A stretch of DNA of 64,000 nt, from positions 1 through 64,000 of the forward strand of contig JASANG010000413.1 in the NCBI GenBank assembly GCA_030248215.1, in the 5' to 3' direction. The notes beneath the pieces are model-generated. The model made no database searches. It saw nothing but the letters and a program-made list of their open reading frames with translations, and was not told the DNA's origin. A program made the translations under genes and the position numbers. Shown in pieces: positions 49,509 to 61,094 of the stretch (its first letter is position 1; every line of letters starts with the position of its first letter). This DNA comes from Enoplolaimus lenunculus (taxonomy: Eukaryota; Nematoda; Enoplea; Enoplida; Thoracostomopsidae).

Positions 49509-49600
49509 TAGGAGCGTGCCGTTTTTCCAGTGGATTGCAACAGAGTAACCTTAAGCTTTATTTCGGCTTTGGCTTTTAGCTTGGCTTCATTAGTCTTAAG
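49509..49600 (-). mobile_element. TTAGGC-like element fragment
   Basis: TTAGGAGCGTGCCGTTTTTCC then TTAAGCTTTATTTCGGC, matching the reversed right end of the family. Confidence 0.5.
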
Positions 49601-50860
49601 AATTTGTGTTGTGCTGATACCAAAATTTTTGCCGATGCCGACAGTTATTCTGAAATTTGCCGAACCGCTGACACAGATTCCAATCTTTCTACACGATGCT
49701 TAAAGGTACTTACTAGATACTACAATTACATCGCTATGAATGCGAAGACTTGAATCCCTATCTACCATAGTGGAATGTTGATTCACTGAATGCCCTTCTG
49801 AAATGGTTTGGGGCCGTATAGCTTTCCGAGCTGGGGCCTCCTAGCTCTACGAACTGGGGTCTCCCAACGTGCCGAGCTGGCTACCAGTGTGTACTGTTGA
49901 GTACCGTCCCGTTCTGGGGCTCCCTTTGCCATACATTGTGTTGTGATGATTTGTTTATGTCACACTATTTGTTGTTCTCTTATCGTCAGCATGGCGCCGA
50001 TAAAGTGTTCAAATTAAATTTCTTTTATTGATATGCAAATTTTTATCGATTAGCTTTACTTTGTTGTGTGTCGTGTATGTAAGGCGAAATGTACTTAAAA
50101 CCTGTTTTAACAGTGAATATTTTTTGTTTATTGTTCTGTTTTTGGGCATGGGAATACAATTCGTTGCTTTTGGATTGCGTGTATTTTGTGCATCGGTTCT
50201 GTATTGCTCGCATCGAGTCAAGTCCGCGGCCGCGTACAAGGGTTCAAGAGGAGATTTGGGGATGGTTTTTCGAATGAACGTCCGTAAGGACAACAGGCCG
50301 ACTTGATATAAAAACACCAAATTTTTTTGTCTTCGCTAACCCGCAAATCAACAGTGTCTGCCTGCGTCAGGAAATGCACATTTACTCTTTTACTTCGTTG
50401 TTTTTTGAGGCACCCTCAGCTTTAACATTGGCCATATAAATGCTGTCAATTCAGGCTCGTAACCAAAAATTGTTAGTGCACCGAGGGAGCAAGAAAAATC
50501 TTCCGAATGTATAATAATTCGTTCAATGTTGTCCGTTTACGCCCAATTCCACCTTCGATGAAAGTCAGTTTTTTCCTGGTAACTTCATTCGTCTGCTCAT
50601 TCCTCGCATTTTGAAGTACATGATGCATGTTTTTCCAGAGCTTAACAGCAGACGTATTTTACTTTGAATGATATAGTCAGTTACCAGAGTAATTCTGTGG
50701 GCCGAGGAATTTGCAATGCCTGTTACGGATCTTTCGGCGAAAAATGAACTGTTCCTATTTAGCGCAAAATGTAGTAAACATATAGTTTGGCGTTATATCC
50801 CTTGACATAGGTCTCGTCAGATTCGGCAATACATTTTCACGGCTGAATAGCGTCACCTAC
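49601..50860. other. Intergenic stretch
   Basis: No supported gene. Overlapping frames of about 90-100 codons on both strands at 50009-50320 lack domains. A GAGCTGGGGCCTCC motif is repeated near 49828-49880. Confidence 0.35.
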
Positions 50861-50869
50861 TAATCTGTG

Positions 50870-51035
50870 AATTTCTAGAGCGCTAATTTCAGGAGGGACA
50901 TACAAGGATTTTCAATGACTTACATGCAAGGTTGAAAATTTTCTACGGGCCCAAAACTTTTCAGGTGGACATAAAAATTTTTCTTGGGAGTGCCCAAAAT
51001 TTCTCCAGGGGGCTGGGCCCACTGCCATCCCTCGT
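50870..51035. mobile_element. GTAGCCAGC-family MITE, diverged
   Basis: Contains GACTTACATGCAAGGTTG, AAAATTTTCTACGGGC and CCAGGGGGCTGGGCCCAC as in other members. Confidence 0.5.
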
Positions 51036-51885
51036 TCTCAAATCATGTAACTTAGGCGAGGCCCATATATAGCCAAACTCCAATCATATCAAATGCACGG
51101 ACACTAAGAACGATGTCCAAAAAATGTTATGGCCACAGAAGAGGGCACTGTTGTTGTTTTTATTCAGTTTCTTTCGGCATATTGTGTTATTACGATACTG
51201 TTTTGGCAGGTTACCAATTTTTAGCCGATCCTTATTGGTTAATTTTTCAGTTCATGTTAGTAAACGTGACTCAGATTTGATTGGTTACTTTCTTTTTATG
51301 ATACTCTATTTTGATTGGTTGACAGCAGATTTGGCGAGATTATGGGTGGACAGCCGAATTCTGTGCGTGATTGTTTGGTTGTGTTTGTTTGAGTGTAACA
51401 CTTGTTAGTTCTTAATTTTAGTGTGGCGATGTTGAATTTACGGTTTGTTTTATTCTTATGTATTGGTTGAGCAATTTTTTACACTCGCGTTCGATCCAAG
51501 GGGAGCCGCCCGGTGTCTGATGTCCTTAACAGGGATTAAAGTTTAGGTTTTGTATTAAAGTTTAGCGCGAAAAGTTTTCCAGTATTATATTTCGAGCTGC
51601 CTGGTGGCCCTCAATTGTTTAAATTTGTGGATCCGCCACATGGTTTTTATGCTGCTGGTTTTGTTTGATTTCGGTAGTAATACATTACTGTTTAGCAAGG
51701 TTTTGGCAAATTATTAAGTTTGTAGCGACTAGTGAAGTTGATATTCTTGTTATTTTCAATTTTTTTGTCGTGTTACACGTATATGAATGGCGAATCGCCT
51801 GTACTCACGCTCAACCACATTTTGATTGGTTGTCAGCAGATTTTGTAAGATTATCAATGTCAGCCGAATTGTGCCGATCCATAGC
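51036..51885. other. Intergenic stretch with a diverged duplication
   Basis: ATTTTGATTGGTTGACAGCA at 51308-51330 and CATTTTGATTGGTTGTCAGC at 51819-51840 are surrounded by similar sequence, suggesting an old duplication about 510 bp apart. Frames at 51124-51408 and 51665-51955 follow from it. No domain recognised. Confidence 0.35.
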
Positions 51886-51889
51886 CAAG

Positions 51890-52030
51890 TGGGTGGGCAG
51901 GGTGGGCTCAGCCACCCTGGAAGAATATTTGCCCCCAAGCAGGAATGGGCGGTAAATCAACGAAAATCCTTGTATGCCCCTTTGTATTGCCCATCTTGAA
52001 AATTTTTTAGCCCCCCCAGTTCTGCGGCTG
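51890..52030. mobile_element. GTAGCCAGC-family MITE, diverged reverse copy
   Basis: GGTGGGCTCAGCCACCCTGG, ATCCTTGTATGCCCC and TTTTAGCCCCCCCAG blocks. Confidence 0.5.
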
Positions 52031-52314
52031 TTTTGTTCATATTCTATTTGAATTGATTAGCTGCTGTGCATTTTGTTTATGATTTGGATCGTTAAGTCGT
52101 TTTGCTTATCCCGAAAGTGTAACGTTCCTCCAGACCATTGCTCAGAGTCAAATCAAAGCGTGTAGTGAAACCAAGTTGAAATTTATATAATTGTGGGTAT
52201 GGAATGGATACTGAGTGAGTGCAAACTGCGGGATTGTAATGTAATCTATCATTTCAAATTGTAGTAGTAGTAAAGTACATATGGCTAAATTTACTGTAGT
52301 AGTTGTAGTAGTAA

Positions 52315-52446
52315 TGTCGTCAGGCCAATTACCAATTTGCCTAGGCTAGCCCAGGCCAAATTGCTATTACATAAAATAGCAGATTGGACTAGACCAATAA
52401 TTAGTAGTAATTGGCGTGGATAGCAGATTCGCTTACGACACATGTA
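52315..52446. mobile_element. GGCCAATCTGCTATT-family short element
   Basis: Pairs CCAATTTGCCTAGGC-type left sequence with GGATAGCAGATTCGC at the right. The centre TTGCTATTACATAAAATAGC is shared with 54087-54219. Confidence 0.6.
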
Positions 52447-54086
52447 TAAATTTAAGTTCTTTATTAGTTTAAAATAAAGGTAAAAACTTTTATGGGGTAC
52501 GCTTAAAAACGTACGTAATATTAAACGTAACGTTAGATATAATTCGGAGTTGATTGTGTGAAATTCGTCTTAAACCACATAAAATGTAATTACGTTTAAT
52601 AATAAAAAACGTCTATTCATGAATGGAAGCAAAAAAGCAATGTATTTTTTGGTTTCATGGTGGTAGCTTTCGTTGCCTTACCGATGTACACATACAACAG
52701 GTTTAGGTTTGGTTTCTAAGTCGAATGAAACTCTTAGTTGTGTTCGATCTATTTAAGATAGATTTCAGTAAGTCAGTACATACGTACAACTGAATAGGAG
52801 TTTCATGCAGCCAGGTCTGTTGTGAATTATTGTTCTCGAAGTTTGATTTGATTTTTATGGCAGTGTCTTTTTTAAGTGTTAAGTAGGTATATATGCTTAG
52901 TATATTAGTGTGTACGCATTTCCTGTTGTTACATTGTCGTTTTGATGTTTGGTTGTGATTAGTGTTGAGTTGGTTAATTTCTAAAAACCCGTATCCAGCG
53001 GATATGGAAGTCAAATCAAATTTAGACAAAAACGTTTATTTGGATCGAAAGCGTGAGAAAATATGCATTTAGTATTATAGTACAAACGTTAAAGCCAAGT
53101 TGACAAAATCATTGAATGTGTGAGGTGTGGAAGCCTAAAATTGTACATACCTGGCATTTAGAACGGTATAGTTTAAGTCATTTCTAAGTTCGTGAATTAT
53201 TAAATGTATATTGCCTCAATCATTGGTTCTTGTGACTAATCACATGGAGGCTCGAATTAAATTAAGTACTTACGTAACGTATTGTTGATTTTCATTCACA
53301 TTACTTACTGCAGAGTGTTATGTGTGTGAAAATATTGCTAACCGTGAGAATTTGGATTTGAACGCCGTGGTTGTTTTGTACTTTATCTACGACGTTTGTG
53401 TGATCATGTTTCTTCAAGGTTATAATATCTAAAATGCTTATTGCAAAATCCGGCGATGAAATATAATATATACACGTTACGTACGTTGTTGATTACTGGG
53501 CTGTCAGAGGCTAGGGTTCATTGAATACACGTAATAGGAGAATTGGTTTCAAACCGTTTGATTTCTAGCTTATGTTTTATGGAAATCCCGCTTCAATTCG
53601 TCGTCTCCCTTTACATCGGCATCGTAACAGTATTTTAAGCTTGTGCATAATCCAAGCGTAATCATGGGTGACTGCAATACGTCATTGACGAGATTTGGGA
53701 TCATAAGTTATCGGTTGATGATTTGTTGTATTAATATCGTTTTATTGGCGTCAAGCCTATAAGATTTTTGTTTGTGAGCAAAACAGTTATTTTATTCTTT
53801 ATATTAATAAATTAATTGTTCCGCTGTTTTAGTAGTCAGTGGAAACTTGAAAAATCAGTCGGAATGTCAGGTGCGGTTTCATTATGGCAAAATGCAAATG
53901 TTTTCTATATTTTTTAAATTTTAAACGTTTCGTTTGGTCAAATTGAAAAATATATCTACACAACGTCTTAACGAAGTAGGATCAGCCTTTGGGGGATGGT
54001 GCAAGAAGGTAAATAGCCTAACAAAACTGAAACTTTATACGTAATACTTAAACGTATTTAAAGATTAGTAACGAGGGCTTTTTTCT
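52447..54086. other. AT-rich intergenic stretch
   Basis: No supported gene. A fragment related to the 30771-31611 inverted repeat (TCATTGACGAGATTTGGG) is at 53640-53740. Confidence 0.35.
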
Positions 54087-54219
54087 GTATATGTGGTTGG
54101 CCAATCTGCTATTTAGGCCAATTACTAATAGGAGTGGGCCAATTTGCTATTTTATGTAATAGCAATTTGGCCTAAACTAAATTGCTGGCCTGAATAGCAG
54201 ATTGGCCTACTACATACAC
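54087..54219. mobile_element. GGCCAATCTGCTATT-family short element, best copy
   Basis: 133 bp with ~30-bp inverted ends: GTATATGTGGTTGGCC plus AATCTGCTATT at the left and AATAGCAGATTGGCC plus TACTACATACAC at the right. Also a central inverted TTGCTATTTTATGTAATAGCAA. Confidence 0.75.
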
Positions 54220-54705
54220 ATGTATACATGCTACGCTGTGATGGCTGTGAAACGGTGGGTATAAATGAACGAGATTGGTCTCTCGCAAAAAAGACCTTGA
54301 AAATATTTCTGTAGTTAAGAGTTGAGTTAAATATATTATTATATTATATTTATATTCTGATGAAAACAGTATGTGCTTATATTTCTAACGGCGGCTTTAA
54401 CGTAAACATTAACAATACGAGTGAAAGCTGCAAATGAAAGTTTAAACTTTGGCCCGATGTGTATTGCCAGGATCGTAGCCAGGAATTAATTTCGGGAGAT
54501 AAACCTGGTTTTAAAAAGTTTGTTACGCTCTATTGATGCTGCGGATGCGAGCATTGTTTTGTAGTTTCCCCCGAAATGTTCCGCGATACAGCGCCATTGT
54601 ATGCACTCATGTTGCTATTTTGTTGTTATTGGCGTTGAGTTTGAATGTTTTTGTGAGATGCGTTGTGTTAAGGTTTCCGTGAATGTTATTGTTATGTTAA
54701 CCGTT

Positions 54706-54736
54706 GATTATTATTATTATTATTATTATTATTATT
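54706..54736. repeat. (ATT)n microsatellite
   Basis: About ten uninterrupted TTA/ATT units. Confidence 0.95.
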
Positions 54737-55109
54737 TGTCCCTGTCAATTTTTCATGTTAGTGGTGTACGTATATATTTACTGGCGTAGCCAGAAAAACG
54801 TTTCTGGGGGTGGAACGACCTGTTATGTATTATTAGAGCCGTTTGTATTTTCGAACTCGATCATTGAAGCAAGTTTTTTTATTTGAGAACTTTTCATAAA
54901 GGAGAACAATAGTTTTGTAAAATTTTGGAAAATTTTGAGACGGAAGAATACCATAGCGGTTGCTGCCTACACCCCTGGTGGTGTACAACGTCATGAAGCC
55001 ATGATTGACGGCAACGGATTGAATTTAGTGTCTGTGCACCCGGACGATTGAACAATTTAACGCCACAATTCTGGGAATTAAATAGACAGTCACAATTGAG
55101 GGTAATGAA

Positions 55110-56276
55110 ATGATGCGACAAATATATTAAAAGTTTAATAACGAGCAGTTTTAAAGGATTTGTTTTTACGAATTGAAAACAGTTTTTATATATGTCGAAG
55201 ATGATTGTAGAAGTTGGTTTAGAGGATTGGATAATAACGAAACGATAACAGGGGAAGTTGGCGGTTGACGCCGTAGTTGGCGGACAACTCCGGTTTGTTT
55301 TCGGAAAACTGAGTTCCTGTTGGAAACTTGTTGTGTACCGTACATGCTTTCTTCCATTAAAGTGTTCTCACAAACACTGTTTAATAAAATAGGCTAATGC
55401 TTAGACCGATACTCTTATCCCTTGGTCCTGTTTTGTGAGATTCTCATCCCTTGTTCCTGCTTCCTGAGACTCTCATCCCTTGTTCCTGCTTCCTGTGAAA
55501 TTTTGTTTTTTGTTGGAACACTGAATTATGTACATATATACACTGAATTTAGTGCTAAATTATAGTTTAATTAATAATTTAGTAATTTAGCTGCCTTGCT
55601 TTATATACTTTAAAAAAACTTAGTTCGATCAGTGTTCATACTTTTACTACCCAATGTACGACCTTCAAATAGGACAACAATACCTCGTCATCCATTGAAA
55701 CTTACGTACCAAAAAGCTTAATGTCAAGCAGCGAATTGTGTGATTCTCGGCTTCATCCTGCCTTATTTCTTGTGAGTTGCTGGACAGTTTTCATATAAAG
55801 TTAATATTTAAGTTGGTGTCGATTTCGTTTCGATTTTATACATCGCTGTTGTGAAAACTTACCTGCCTCCTGTTGTTTAGAGTCTGAAACGTAGACGAGC
55901 GCGGAGAAGTATTTGGACTTGAAAACTTTTTGAAACAGTAGATTTAGGTATTGCATTATACAAGCTATAACGTATTTATAGGCGTATAGTCGGCCGGCGT
56001 ATGTTACCGTCCAAAGTGTTGTTGTTCGGTTAATTTTCTTATCCGTCTTAGCCGATTTCTCTATTTAGAGCGATAGTCGTTTAGTCAAAACAGTGCGTTG
56101 TGGACAGATTGGTATCATGAGCCAGACTACTAAGCTATTTAATTTAGTGTAGCAGTTTAGCTATACTTTGGTCATTTGCGTATTTTCCGAACGATTTACG
56201 TATGATTATTATTACGTACGTTGTTTTTAAAATTTGTTGCGAATTAGCAGTTATATTGGTACGTTTATTATTTTAG
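55110..56276 (+). other. 5' flank of the TIS11 coding exon
   Basis: Contains a three-unit ~29-bp tandem repeat (55411-55497). No TATA box or initiator can be assigned with confidence. The last bases before 56277 (TTTATTATTTTAG) look like a 3' splice site and would open the reading frame in phase 0, so part of this stretch may be intron rather than promoter. Confidence 0.35.
55411..55497. repeat. 29-bp minisatellite, about three units
   Basis: Three consecutive units of the form CTCATCCCTTGTTCCTGCTT plus TCCTGAGAC; units two and three are nearly identical and the first is diverged. It lies about 800 bp before the TIS11 coding exon. It is pyrimidine-rich on the + strand. Confidence 0.8.
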
Positions 56277-56303
56277 CCTGCCTGGAACACATCGTCATCG
56301 GGT

Positions 56304-56323
56304 ATGCAGCTATCGTCATTGGC

Positions 56324-56358
<35 letters not shown>

Positions 56359-57405
56359 CTCTTGGTCGCAACCAGCATGACCACAACGGTCATCATCGCG
56401 GTCAACAACACCAACAACAACAGCAGCAGCAGCATCAAGTGACGCGACATCGCTTCTTGGATTTAAATAGCAGCAGTGGCAGCGACAGCGGCAACTACAA
56501 TGGCAGAGAAATAAAAAACGTCGTTGACCACAGCAACAACTATGGTTGTGGCGGTAGTTGCGGGCGACGGCAACACGATGATGATGATAAGATTTCACAG
56601 TTGCCACATCAATCGCAGCCAACATTAAGCATCACCGCATCGGTGGTATCTGATTCTGATTGTGTGTTATCGACCGCAATTGTTAACAATGTTGACGCAA
56701 CTCACGCGACTACTTCAGTGGGTTCGAAAATTGCAAAAATAGCAACTACAACAGTAGCAACACCAGCAACAACAACAACAGTATCAGCAACTGCTACTAC
56801 TACAAAGACGCGATCAGGCTTAAATCAAGATTTGACGTCGCTTGACTACACAAATATCGATTGTAGTATGACCACAAAGACTATCAGTAGTAGTAGTAAT
56901 AGTTGTTTCGCTAATGTTGGTGCTGCTTGCAGTAGTTCAGTAGGTAAGGTCGGTTCGATAATGATGGGGCATATGGATTCTACTATCGCGTGGTCGACTG
57001 GCGACAACGCCCCTACATCGTTAGAAGTTGGACCAAATTATAACCATACTGATGAACGGCAATATACTAGCGCAGCTTCTTTGGTGAACAATAGCAACAA
57101 TGTTTCATTTGATGCATCCTCACCGGCAGTACAACAACATGTAGTGTTTAGCGATGACGATGTCAGTTCGAAAACGGGTGTACCCTTCAAACAGGTAAAC
57201 GTTAATCATGCTAGCAGCTTTGGTGGTGTTGCGTTGCCGAGGTGTAGTTTTGACCATCGGTTGCGCTGCGCCGATACAACTAGTTTCGGATCGAGCAACG
57301 TATTGCTTACTGCTACTGATACGAGTGGACTTCGGACGTCGTCAGTAGCTGGGAGCGGCACAGTGATGGATTGCGCACGACACGGCCAACAACCGGAACA
57401 GCAGC

Positions 57406-57442
<37 letters not shown>

Positions 57443-59996
57443 TGAAATAGTTCAACAGCATCAGGTTATGCCTTTTTGCGTTGCGGGTAAGAACTATGAT
57501 TTGAAGGTGGCTAACGGAAATAGCGGTACTATTGTTGGGCAAGAAATAGCGAATGGATCAGTAACAACGACAACTGTACTCAGTAGTAGCACCGGCAACA
57601 GTAGTGGTAGTACAGCTTTGGCGACGGCGACGGCAACTGCTGTTGCGACTGCAAATTCGCGGTACAAAACTGAACCGTGCCGGCCGTTCGAAGAAACCGG
57701 CGTGTGTAAATATGGTGACAAATGCCAGTTTGCACACGGCCCTGCGGAATTGCGCCCACTACCGCGTCATCCAAAGTACAAAACGGAAATGTGCAAAACC
57801 TTTCATACCACCGGTTATTGCCCGTACGGCTATCGATGCCATTTTGTGCATAGTGAATCGCCTCGGCTGCGGTATGCAACCCCTGCGCCAACAGGTGGTG
57901 GTGGTGGTACAAGCTTCAATGGGGATCGCGATGCGACTGTTGCGTCGAATGATGGAGTACCAAATATAGGTGCTGGCGCAGTTGTAGATAATACTAGTGG
58001 CAGCATAGGTGTCGCACGTGATCAACATTTGATTATGCCTAAAGGGATGATATCATGCGAGTGTCGTGGAACCACGTCACCTTTAATGCTAAATGATGTC
58101 AACGGTTGTAACGAAAGTAATACGTTGACAACGCCGGCAATGAATGGCGCTGTGGCTGCGGCTAATTATAGTTTCGCTTTTAACGCCGCGGCCTGTATTA
58201 CTGCGTCCAGTAATGACTGTCCACCAGGTGGCTATCCAGTTTCGTCTACGTCGTTTGAGAGACAACAAATGAGCCAAAGCGGGTCTAAGATCAATTGTGA
58301 TGGGGGCGCCGGTAATAGTAATGTTGTTGGCACGCATGAGTGTAATGATGGTAGTGCGAATGGTTTTTCAAGAGCTGGAGATTCTCAAGCACAAACAGGC
58401 GGAGATGATGTTGTAAGACAAGCAGTTTCAGACTATATTAGTAGTAATCAAAATTATTTTCAGTACCAAAATCAACAGTCGCAATTATTTCACAATAACT
58501 TTAATTATGCAATTTACAATAATAGCGCTTCTTCGATGGTATCTCACTCGGCGACGGAAATTACTGCTGGCGACCAGTATCAGCAACTGCAACCACCACA
58601 ACAACAACAGCAACAACAAGCAAATTGGTACGAGAATTCACAGACATTTTGCAGTGACAACAACAACAATAATAATAGCCGAAGTATTGACACACAAATT
58701 CGTAACAAAGAGATGAGAGCGGTATTATTGGCAAGAAATGAGACTGGAAATACTATGATAACACCTCCGTGTGATGACGGGTCATATCTACGTCAACAAG
58801 AGTTTCAGAACGAGTGGTTACGGTCTGGATACGCATGTTGTGGCGGCGTTAACGTGAGATCAAATATAGCAAGAACGCCAACAGGTGTGTTAGACCGATC
58901 GCCACTATCTCGGCTACAATTAACGACAACATTTGCGGATGCTAACACAGAGTGTCGTTTGGGCGGAGGCTACACGGCTACAAGTGCCGCGATAGCAGAT
59001 GCTACGGGTGGAGGTAGAGCAACAGGTGTTCGTGCGCCGGCAATGATTAATAATAATGCCGATAATGTACACGTTTATGGTGGTGGTCAAGGCCAAAGTG
59101 CTGGAGGGTCAGGCTCGTCTATGTCTAGCTACGATAGCGTTGTTGGGTATTACTGTTGTAATAGCAGCAGCGGCGGAAGCGGAAGTGGAGCCAGCCTTGG
59201 AGATGGAGACTCGCCAGGGCCGTCGGCGTCGGTGTCTGTTGGTATTGGCGGGGGCGGCATTGGTGACGAGTTGACCAGTAACGCGACGGTGCCTGATTTA
59301 TCGTTGTCTTCTTCGTCGTCGTCGCCTGGAAGCTTTTCGCCAGCGGCGACCAGGTTGCCGCCAGGTGGTGACGGTAGGGACAATTGTAAAACGTTATTGA
59401 AGGACTTGGATCAGATTGGTTGCAACACTGGGGCCCAACAATATATTAAGAGTGATATCACCGCTGAGGAACTCGAGCTAATGTCAACGGCTACAATGTT
59501 TAATGGCAGTCGACAAAGTGGTGGCGATTGTGATAGCGGGGTGTTTGTGAGCGTGTCAGGCGCCGGAGAACTTTGTGTCGGCTGTGCTGCTGCTGCTGCC
59601 ACCTCTGTTTCGGCTACTAGGCCAACAGGATCTGGTTTTTCTTGCTGGTCAAGTCCGCCAAGCGCTAATTCGGGTCATGGTCGTAGGAGTTGCAGTCAGC
59701 GAAATTTCGTCTCGCAATTTGGCGGTTTGAACAATACTGAAAATGTAGCAGGTTGTGGCGTGGCAGAGCGGTTGCCAACGACAAGCGGTGGAAATCTAGC
59801 AGTCTTTAACAACAGACATGATCGAAATTGTTTGCTTATTGACGAGCTTACCGGAATGATTACTGCGTCGAAGTTGGAAGCAGGAGGCGAGAGTGTAGCA
59901 GGTGCCACCGCAACGACAACAAGCACCGCGTTTCCGTTTCCGCCGGTTCATGAAGATAATACGCAGCAGCAGTTTTTAACGGAGAATTATGTAAAG
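56304..59996 (+). CDS. Tis11: TIS11/tristetraprolin (ZFP36) family CCCH zinc-finger protein, large coding exon
   Basis: Encodes 1,231 residues of an mRNA-decay factor. Family members bind UAUUUA elements in 3' UTRs and recruit CCR4-NOT deadenylase in the cytoplasm. The sequence shows two canonical fingers with C-x8-C-x5-C-x3-H spacing: C459, C468, C474, H478, then C497, C506, C512, H516, with an 18-residue linker between H478 and C497. Each is preceded by the family lead-in, RYKTEP at 453 and KYKTEM at 491. The rest is low complexity: a Thr run at residues 8-19, a Gln run at about 366-379, a shorter Gln run near 765, and Ser/Gly/Asn-rich stretches. The ATG at 56304 is the first in frame after a stop at 56274, but an AG at 56275-56276 leaves the frame open from 56277, so an upstream exon could splice in. 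The exon ends AAG|GTAAGT, phase 0. Known members are about 300-500 residues, so this one is unusually long. Family assignment is very secure; the exact N-terminus is not. Confidence 0.93.
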
Positions 59997-60158
59997 GTAA
60001 GTAGTGGAATTAGTAATGAAGTTTTGTAGTTTTGTTCTGTCGTGTGCTTTCTCTATCTGTCTCGTCCTAAAATATATTTAAAATCATTTTAGAGTTTACT
60101 GTTCGCAGATAGGCAATGTTCACAACTATCAAGCAAAACATTTCCTAGTTGATGATAC

Positions 60159-60587
60159 CAGGGTGGCACCGAATACACGATTTGACCGAATCCGAATCCA
60201 GTGCCAATTTGCCGAATCCGAAACCGAATCCGAATCCTGCATGTTGCAAATTTCAGATATAGTGCCAATTTGCAGAATCCGAAACCGAATCCGAATCCTG
60301 CATGTTGCAAATTTCAGATATATCTATAATGTGTTTCAGAATATCAAAGCAATGCCAGCCGTATAACTTAATATGTTAATATATTTCGTCCCGACGTCAG
60401 TTCTGAGATTTCTCACCTGAAATAAAAATATTGATTTTTATAGCAAGGTATTTAAAAAATTTATTGCTTAAAAATGAAAAAAAACATATTGCCGAACTTT
60501 GTTGGATTCGGCGTTTGGATTCGGCTTTTCCACAACCGAATCCGAACCTCAAATTTTTGCCGAATCCGAACATTTGTTGCCACCCTG
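60159..60587. mobile_element. hAT-like MITE (CAGGGTGGCACCG ends) in the TIS11 intron
   Basis: Ends CAGGGTGGCACCG and TTGTTGCCACCCTG are inverted repeats. Flanks GATGATAC and GATGGCAC match at 6 of 8 positions, fitting an aged 8-bp hAT target duplication. The interior carries many GAATCCGAA motifs in both halves, including a tandem ~60-bp duplication near 60200-60320, and no coding frame. Related copies lie at 32659-33008, ~37174-37520 and ~38890-39145. Confidence 0.75.
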
Positions 60588-60795
60588 GATGGCACAATTC
60601 GCACGAGTAAAGAAAGGTGTGCAATTTTAGTCAGCCCTCAAAGTTTCTACCCGCAACAAATTTTGGTTACCTGGCCAATGTTGGTATATATGTTAGAAGT
60701 CCTCTTCTTACTCATATACGTAGGTAATCATCATTTGAGTACATTATATTACAGATTTTAGTGTTTTGTTATGTAATTAGTCAATAAATGTTCTA

Positions 60796-60909
60796 TAAGG
60801 GTTGGGCTATCCGTCCGTCAGCCGACCGGCGCGACATCCGTCAGCCGACAGGCGCATTATACCGAGTAGTTACGGTCGACGACGCACGACAACTACAGCG
60901 CAACCCTTA
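60796..60909. mobile_element. Short inverted-repeat element in the TIS11 intron
   Basis: Left end TAAGGGTTGGGCT and right end AGCGCAACCCTTA are inverted with one mismatch over 13 bases. The GC-rich interior repeats CCGTCAGCCGAC twice. A sequence of similar texture (repeated CCGTCACCCG) is present at 48990-49075. Family unknown. Confidence 0.5.
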
Positions 60910-61094
60910 GTGCCTTAGTTGTGTTTTCTCGAATACGATGCAACAGAATCTGGAGCATTCATGATATGTAAATTTACTCATGATATGTAAATTTGGGCAT
61001 TATATCAGCCTATCTGTGTACATGTAAACATAAGATAGAGCGAATTGCATTTATTACGTATCGTATGCAACACATTCGTATATATATATTTTAG

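Larger units (their letters stand above)
59997..61094 (+). other. Phase-0 intron of the TIS11 gene carrying two MITEs
   Basis: Begins GTAAGT at 59997 and ends TTTTAG at 61094; splicing joins codon AAG to CAG without changing frame. If retained, the message stops at 60027-60029 after ten more codons and loses the CNOT1-binding tail. A 429-bp hAT-like element (60159-60587) and a ~114-bp inverted-repeat element (60796-60909) sit inside. The intron is predicted from splice consensus, frame and the family motif in exon 2, with no transcript evidence. Confidence 0.85.

Noticed and set aside
56251-56625. Minus-strand frame with poly-Leu opposite TIS11
   Set aside because: It is the complement of the (CAA)n tracts of the real exon.
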